NCBI GenBank assembly: GCA_003024985.2
Contig: PXIH01S0037916.1
Source: Euperipatoides rowelli
Lineage: Eukaryota > Onychophora > Udeonychophora > Euonychophora > Peripatopsidae
Reading direction: 5' to 3' (one strand)
Length of the DNA stretch: 13,513 nt
The position numbers and the translations under genes were made by a program. Shown in pieces: positions 9,901 to 13,513 of the stretch. The notes beneath the pieces were generated by a model. It did no database searches. It was not told where the DNA came from and was given only the letters and a program-made list of their open reading frames with translations. How positions within the stretch are numbered: position 1 is the first letter of the stretch; each line of letters opens with the position of its first letter.

Positions 9901-11326
9901 TCTCTGCAATTGATTGACAATTGATTGACATTTTTGCCTTATCTTTGAATGGTTTAAAAATATCTAATTTTCTCTTCCAATGAGAATGTAAAATGACTTT
10001 GAGATATTACATACATTTTATTTTAGTTAAGTAAGGAATTGTTGTACAAGTAAGAGTGAATTATTTGATTCAGTCACTTTCACTTTAGCCTTATGTAAAC
10101 AATAGACCAACAGAGTGAATTGATTCTAAAATTTGTAAACATCATTTTGGTTCAGAATATTTTCATGATGATTATAAAGTAAAATATTATAACAGAGGAT
10201 ATAAGGAAACTTTAAAAGATATAAAATATTATAGCTGAAATAAGAGGAAACTTTAAAGGATGTAATTATAGCCAAAGTAAACTTTAATAGATGTAACATT
10301 ATAGCTGGGGATAAGAGGAAACATTAAGAGATGTAAAATTTTAGAGCTGGGGATAAGAAAAAAAAACATTGTAGCCTAAAATGAATGAGCAAACACAAAA
10401 AATTCAACCTACACACACAACATGCAAATAAAATAATAGAAAAATGGAGAAATTAAACACTATCTCAATTCTTTCATGAGAACTGTAGTAGCAGAATGGA
10501 GAAAGTTGACTGAAAATAATATATAATTGGACTGCAGATTAATTGAATTATATAAATATGTAATCAGCAGCTTCACATTGAGTTACATGAGAGTTTGGAT
10601 GATAGCACAATTTTAAGATTTAAATCTACAACCGATCTGACATTAGAATAATTACAGCATAAGGATCAAACTACTTGATATTTCTATATTTATTGCTAAG
10701 CTATACTAAAAACAGTCATTAAGACATTTTAAAAATGTTTACTTTAAATTACCTTAATAATCTACAATCATATGAATCATCCTTACCTTGTAGAATTACA
10801 AATAAATAATTCACATCATTCAGTGTCGTTGTTGCATTTTCTTTCACAGCTGTGGCTCTGAGAGCTACTTCAATAGCTTGGACACTTGAATTCATAGCCT
10901 GGACAAATCAACTCCACATTAGAATTAATTAACCCAAATTTGAAAAAATATATATATATTTTTAGTTACCTTAGTGGCACTTACCCTTACGAATACAGAG
11001 TCGGCTTTTTTTTCAAGAGATAATGCAGCTTGCAAATTAAGTAACAAATCTTCTCCAAGACCAATAGAATTTAAATAAAAATTTAATTGTGGCTACAGTA
11101 AAAAAAAAAGAACAATAAGGAGTTCAATTCCTGAAGAAATAATAAACGTCAATAAGAAAAACAAATCAAGTTATATTAACCCTATATGTATCATGTTGAC
11201 GCTCTATTGCCCAAAGTTTTGCCCATGGTGCTGGTCTAAGGCCTGAAGTATTGACTTGTTTAGCCACTTCTTTTAATTCTGCCATGTCTTTTAAAAGCAA
11301 TCCTGTGCACTCGTCATCAACACAAG
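3828..11326 (-). CDS. Laminin subunit alpha gene, partial: six internal exons of the coiled-coil arm
   Basis: The exons are 11326-11181, 11092-10985, 10898-10787, 8635-8488, 6009-5811 and 3944-3828. Their splice phases are mutually compatible, all boundaries are GT-AG, and the joined frame has no stop over about 276 residues. The product opens with CVDDECTGLLLKDM, the cysteine pair and hydrophobic start of laminin alpha domain II. It later carries AERILRDIRRKDF and LNELNRARFEKL, which match the laminin domain I pattern. Laminin alpha chains are secreted and pair with beta and gamma chains through this coiled coil to build basement membrane. Five N-glycosylation sequons are visible (NTS, NSS, NAT, NLS, NLT), as expected for an extracellular protein. 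The start codon, signal peptide, LN/EGF domains and LG domains lie outside the window. I am confident of laminin alpha but not of the subtype (LanA-like alpha3/5 or wing-blister-like alpha1/2). Confidence 0.9.
5254..5277. repeat. A9-G15 homopolymer block
   Basis: Nine A bases are followed directly by fifteen G bases in an otherwise A/T-rich intron. Run length is a likely site of sequencing or assembly error. Similar G runs occur at 1212-1222 and 8833-8841. Confidence 0.85.
5640..5666. repeat. 10-bp perfect inverted repeat
   Basis: CTTGCCTATA at 5640-5649 and TATAGGCAAG at 5657-5666 are exact reverse complements around a 7-nt loop. It lies in the intron between exons E and F. The stem is too short for a confident functional claim. 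Confidence 0.6.
5811..6009 (-). CDS. Laminin alpha exon E: domain I coiled coil
   Basis: This is the longest visible exon, at 199 nt. It follows the acceptor ccattttgtatttag and ends CTGCAA before the donor GTGAGT. Its first base completes a threonine codon, and 66 codons follow. It reads QAKDLLARVLELTMDQEKL, later NLSNLTARLDDLIKIASK, and ends LNELNRARFEKLQ. Leucines at heptad spacing with charged flanks indicate coiled coil. NLS and NLT are back-to-back glycosylation sequons. The first methionine inside it is not a translation start, because the frame is entered by splicing. An N lies just outside the exon at 5795. Confidence 0.93.
6284..6599. repeat. Dispersed repeat, copy 2 (intron between exons D and E)
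   Basis: This is the second copy of the unit at 3285-3580, with several indels and roughly 70% identity by eye. Both ends are still recognisable: TAGAAATGTCTATATA on the left and CGCTAGTTAAATAG on the right. Conservation at both ends suggests a discrete, full-length interspersed element and not a random intronic duplication. Confidence 0.75.
7772..7793. repeat. (AAAT)n microsatellite
   Basis: About five AAAT units lie in the intron between exons D and E. Confidence 0.8.
8488..8635 (-). CDS. Laminin alpha exon D: domain I core with the AERILRDIRRKDF motif
   Basis: This 148-nt exon begins after the acceptor tttatctatttag and ends CTGAC before the consensus donor GTGAGT. It encodes VVNNLHKFMEAGEPRVNLR, then SALREAERILRDIRRKDF, then DPAEGKTEEEL, flanked by split aspartate and threonine codons. 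The pattern of an AE-x-L-L-x-E/D-I/M-R segment ending in R-x-F, followed by acidic residues and then a second leucine helix, is what most clearly marks this as a laminin alpha domain I. An open frame continues upstream past the exon into the intron, but that extension is hydrophobic and has no laminin-like character, so the acceptor at 8637-8636 is preferred. Confidence 0.93.
8816..8841. repeat. T11-(GT)-G9 low-complexity block
   Basis: A T run passes through gtgtgt into nine G bases, then a purine-rich gaggagag. It is within the intron between exons C and D. Confidence 0.8.
9907..9928. repeat. 11-bp exact tandem duplication
   Basis: CAATTGATTGA occurs twice head to tail inside the intron between exons C and D. 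It is a simple slippage-type duplication. Confidence 0.8.
10181..10376. repeat. Degenerate minisatellite, about five units of roughly 40 bp
   Basis: The unit approximates ATTATAGCTGGGGATAAGAG followed by GAAACTTTAAAAGATGTAAA. Five successive versions can be read, with gaps and substitutions. The fourth and fifth share GAGCTGGGGATAAGA or its close variant, while the third is shortened. The array ends in an A-run before CATTGTAGCC. It is inside the 2151-nt intron between exons C and D. Confidence 0.75.
10787..10898 (-). CDS. Laminin alpha exon C: coiled-coil segment
   Basis: This 112-nt exon starts after the acceptor ttgatttgtccag and ends CAAG before GTAAGG. It encodes 37 codons plus one base (phase 1). 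It reads AMNSSVQAIEVALRATAVK and then ENATTTLNDVNYLFVILQ, an alanine- and valine-rich helix with sequons NSS and NAT. The trailing G joins AT from exon D to make an aspartate codon, so exons C and D join in frame across a 2151-nt intron. Confidence 0.87.
10970..10984 (-). promoter_or_regulatory. Tandem alternative 5' splice site, 15 nt
   Basis: Downstream of AGG/GTAAGT (donor at 10984-10979) a second donor, AAG/GTAACT, sits exactly 15 nt further on. Both join exon C in phase 0. Use of the distal site would insert VSATK into the coiled coil. The proximal site fits the consensus better. Which is used cannot be decided from DNA alone. Confidence 0.4.
10985..11092 (-). CDS. Laminin alpha exon B: coiled-coil segment
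   Basis: This exon encodes 36 codons in phase 0/0 after the acceptor ttttttttactgtag and before the strong donor GTAAGT at 10984-10979. It starts PQLNFYLNSIGLGEDLL and continues LNLQAALSLEKKADSVFVR, a leucine-rich, charged helix typical of laminin domain II. It is separated from its neighbours by unusually short introns of 88 and 86 nt, while the later introns are about 2 kb. A second donor, AAG before GTAACT at 10969-10964, would lengthen the exon by exactly 15 nt to position 10970 and add VSATK without changing frame. I chose the upstream donor because AGG/GTAAGT is closer to consensus. Confidence 0.85.
11181..11326 (-). CDS. Laminin alpha exon A: start of the coiled-coil arm with its cysteine pair
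   Basis: This 146-nt exon follows an acceptor reading tttatttcag and ends AGG before gttaat. It takes one base from an unseen upstream exon, then encodes 48 full codons and ends in phase 0. It begins CVDDECTGLLLKDM. In laminins this position, directly after the last EGF-like repeat, holds closely spaced cysteines that form the interchain disulfide knot at the head of the three-chain coiled coil. The remainder (AELKEVAKQVNTSGL, then PWAKLWAIERQHDTYR) is amphipathic with charged residues, and NTS is a glycosylation sequon. The donor GTTAAT is weaker than the others but is followed by an 88-nt intron and a frame-compatible exon. The upstream partner exon is not visible in 11330-13513. Confidence 0.9.
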
Positions 11327-12775
11327 CTGAAATAAACGAACACTATATTAGAATGAAATATGTTTATTCCATAATATTTAGAGATACAGGTATAGGCTAA
11401 ACAGTTTGTGAAATTCATAAAAGGATAAACTATAGGCTACATTGAATGTACCGTATTTAAATATTCAAAAATAATGAAGGCCTTAGCCCAACAAACAACA
11501 TGTCTTATTATATATATAATTAACAAATTAGACAATTAATAACTAATTTCTTATAACTGATAACTATTTTTCAAATTTATCAGTCTGAAGGCCATATCCC
11601 AAAAATGTAATTTGTAGGAAATTAATAAAACCTAGTCTTGTACATGTCAAAATTTATTTGAATTTCTTGTTAATATTTCTGAAACATGGAATTGTTTCAT
11701 TGGTAACAATTTTAAAAAGTGTTAAATATATTAAATTGTTTACAAAGGCTGATCCTAAGGGACTATGACATATCAATATGTTTATAGGCTATTCACAGTT
11801 CCTTTCTTTACAATGTGCAAAGGTCAAGAACGTCTTTCTCATAGTAGGCTATAACTTACATGTAAATTTAAGTCTTGGAAATTTTTCAACTTTTGCTAGG
11901 CCTAGTCACTGTCAATCAAAAATGATCTTGAGATTTGCAATTATTTTTAATATCCCCAATGTTTTTGAGAAAATCTTTCAGGTACTATTATCATCAATGA
12001 CAAACTAGGAAAACATTTTTTAAGACCTGGAAGAGTGTGTGCTGATGTCTAGCAAGTACAGGCTATAAATGCTGAACAATCTCATACAGTGTTGCTTTAA
12101 TGTACAAGCAACATTTGTATGTGATTGTTCAACTGGAAGAATACTGATATTATCAATGCAGTGACTATTTATTACTATTTTAGTGTATTTTAATATCTAA
12201 TTTTTTCACTAGATGGCAGTAAAAAATGTTCTTATAAAATAAACCTAATAGCTATGATGTTCTGTAATGTTCTGAGTAAAATAATCATATACCGGTACTG
12301 TAAAATCAAAGGAAAACATCAAAAGAAATCAAAGTATAAATTAAGAGTAACATCAAAATTAATACATTGAAATTATTAAAATAAAATTTTGCAGGATGTT
12401 TGGATACAAATAACTAACTGTAGATAAATTATTCAATGCTTTTATAATTTTGGAAGTAATGTTTTAAATAAAGTTAAAATACTACAATTTGGAACAGATG
12501 GAGGAGAGGAAGAGAGCTTTTAATAAAAACATTGCAGTCCTGGAATGTCATTTCAATACTTTAAAATTTACATTAGCAGTCTATTTACTTGCTATTTTTT
12601 TTAATTAGTTCACACAAATATTTTTAATATGATAAAATGCATTTTAAATAATTAAAAACTTTCATTAAAAATTACAAATGTGAAATGGTAAATAATTAAA
12701 TTAATTATGAATATTATACATTTAAATTTTGACTTCCAAAAAAAAAAAATATCGATAAAATCGGATGTTGGGTTC
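11327..12775 (-). other. Upstream laminin alpha intron, no exon found
   Basis: A/T-rich sequence upstream of exon A. The preceding exon should end one base into a codon and encode a cysteine-rich EGF-like repeat. No such segment is visible here or further right, so the intron probably continues past the window. It holds a cluster of TAGGCTA words (11393-12065) and the 59-nt hairpin. Confidence 0.6.
12073..12131. repeat. 59-nt imperfect hairpin, pre-miRNA-sized
   Basis: The left arm 12073-12096 and right arm 12107-12131 pair over about 24 positions with one mismatch, one further mismatch and one bulge, around the 10-nt loop ttaatgtaca. The outer block TGAACAATC pairs with GATTGTTCA, and the inner block TGTTGCT pairs with AGCAACA. 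The stem could be a small-RNA precursor or a tiny palindromic repeat. I do not recognise either arm as a known microRNA. Confidence 0.7.
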
Positions 12776-13513
12776 ATAATTACTAAAATTGTGGAGAAAT
12801 TTATTCTATCAAAAATTGACTTACATATTGAAACCTATAATATTTTATCGGTTAATCAGCATGGTTTCAGGAAGAATCGTTCCACCAATTCTAACCTGTT
12901 TAGATTTATTGATGATGTAACTAATAATTTTGAAAAGGGTTTATCTACTGACATTTACATTGATCTAGTTAGTGCATATGACACAATCAATATAGACTTA
13001 TTAATAAATCTTCTAATTAAACTTGATTTTTTGGATGTTGTTAGATGGATTTATAATTTTATTAAAATTAGATATTTAAGAGTTGTTATTGACAATATTT
13101 CTTCTGATTTGGTAAAATCCACTATTGGATTGCCGCAGGAAGGAGTTATATCTTCCACACTGTTTAATATTTTTATACATAATTTAGATTTGAATTTATC
13201 ATCAATCCTTTTATATTATGTGTATGATTTAAAGTTATATAGAAGTATAAGGAGTATTGAAGATCATGATAATCTACAAGATGACTTAAATCTAATTCAA
13301 TATCGTTACAATAATCTGGGATTGCAAATTAATTGGGAGAAAACAGTTTTCTCAAATTTTGGTAGAGCTGAGAGTTTAACACATTATTACTTATTAGAAA
13401 NAAAAATTAAAGAAGAATTAGTAAATAAAGATTTAGGAGTGTTCATAGATGCTAAGCTTAATTTCTCGCATCATGCTAATCATGTTGCAAATAGTATTAG
13501 AAGTAAATTTGCA
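12776..13513 (+). pseudogene. Partial Jockey/CR1-type LINE reverse transcriptase, catalytically mutated, runs off the right edge
   Basis: A plus-strand frame without stops reads from before 12776 to the window end (about 245 codons, one N at 13401). It shows reverse transcriptase motifs in order: NQHGFRKNRSTNSNLF from 12854, motif A IYIDLVSAYDTIN with its aspartate at 12962-12964, GLPQEGVISSTLFNIFI from 13127, the active-site block at 13217-13228, and KDLGVFIDAKLNFSHH towards the end. The active-site block reads YVYD where the family has YxDD, so the first of the two paired aspartates is replaced by tyrosine (codon 13223-13225). The PQG motif is also altered to PQEG. The N-terminal endonuclease and start of the ORF are not seen left of 12776, which suggests 5' truncation. 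It is antisense to the laminin gene. Confidence 0.85.

Larger units (their letters stand above)
8636..10786 (-). other. Laminin alpha intron between exons C and D (2151 nt)
   Basis: Phase-1 GT-AG intron. It contains the T/G low-complexity block, an AT run at 8904-8917, an 11-bp duplication at 9907-9928, and the degenerate minisatellite at 10181-10376. The short open frame on the minus strand at 9139-9321 lacks any recognisable motif and is not called as a gene. Confidence 0.8.

Noticed and set aside
11778-12008. Plus-strand open frame of 76 codons.
   Set aside because: It has no recognisable motif, a composition matching the surrounding intron, and no supporting regulatory signals.
1-13513. 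CRISPR arrays, tRNA or rRNA genes, or a clustered multigene system.
   Set aside because: No regularly spaced identical repeats, no tRNA cloverleaf and no rRNA-like conserved blocks were seen on either strand. The window is ordinary eukaryotic intronic sequence around one gene.

Overview
This is an A+T-rich (roughly three quarters A/T by eye), intron-rich eukaryotic window, most likely from an invertebrate and probably an arthropod. The reasons are GT-AG introns, non-LTR retrotransposon relics, microsatellites, homopolymer runs and scattered N bases typical of a draft assembly. There is no bacterial-style gene organisation. The species cannot be named from this sequence. The one real host gene is on the minus strand. 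Six exons (11326-11181, 11092-10985, 10898-10787, 8635-8488, 6009-5811, 3944-3828) join in frame through GT-AG splice sites into about 276 residues from the start of the alpha-helical coiled-coil arm (domain II/I) of a laminin alpha subunit. The gene enters from beyond the right edge, where the laminin EGF-like repeats should lie, and leaves beyond the left edge, where the rest of the coiled coil and the LG domains should lie. No other exon could be found in the window. Layout from left to right: 1-165 is A/T-rich sequence ending in an (AAT)n tail. 171-780 is a broken RTE-like LINE tail on the plus strand. 1202-2086 is a candidate non-autonomous DNA transposon or MITE with repeated G-rich motifs in both orientations and a 20-bp hairpin inside. 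3285-3580 and 6284-6599 are two copies of one dispersed repeat in different introns. 10181-10376 is a degenerate minisatellite of about 40 bp. 12073-12131 is a pre-miRNA-sized hairpin. 12776-13513 is a decayed Jockey/CR1-type reverse transcriptase on the plus strand that runs off the right edge. Everything else is A/T-rich intron in which no gene was seen. No operon-like, defence or otherwise novel multigene system was found. The points most worth a second look are a 15-nt in-frame tandem splice-donor choice in the laminin gene, the two perfect or near-perfect hairpins, the palindromic G-motif element, the shared intronic repeat, and the over-represented words TAGGCTA and TACAGTAT. These are modest findings. 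Repeat-family assignments rest on recognition alone and were not searched.
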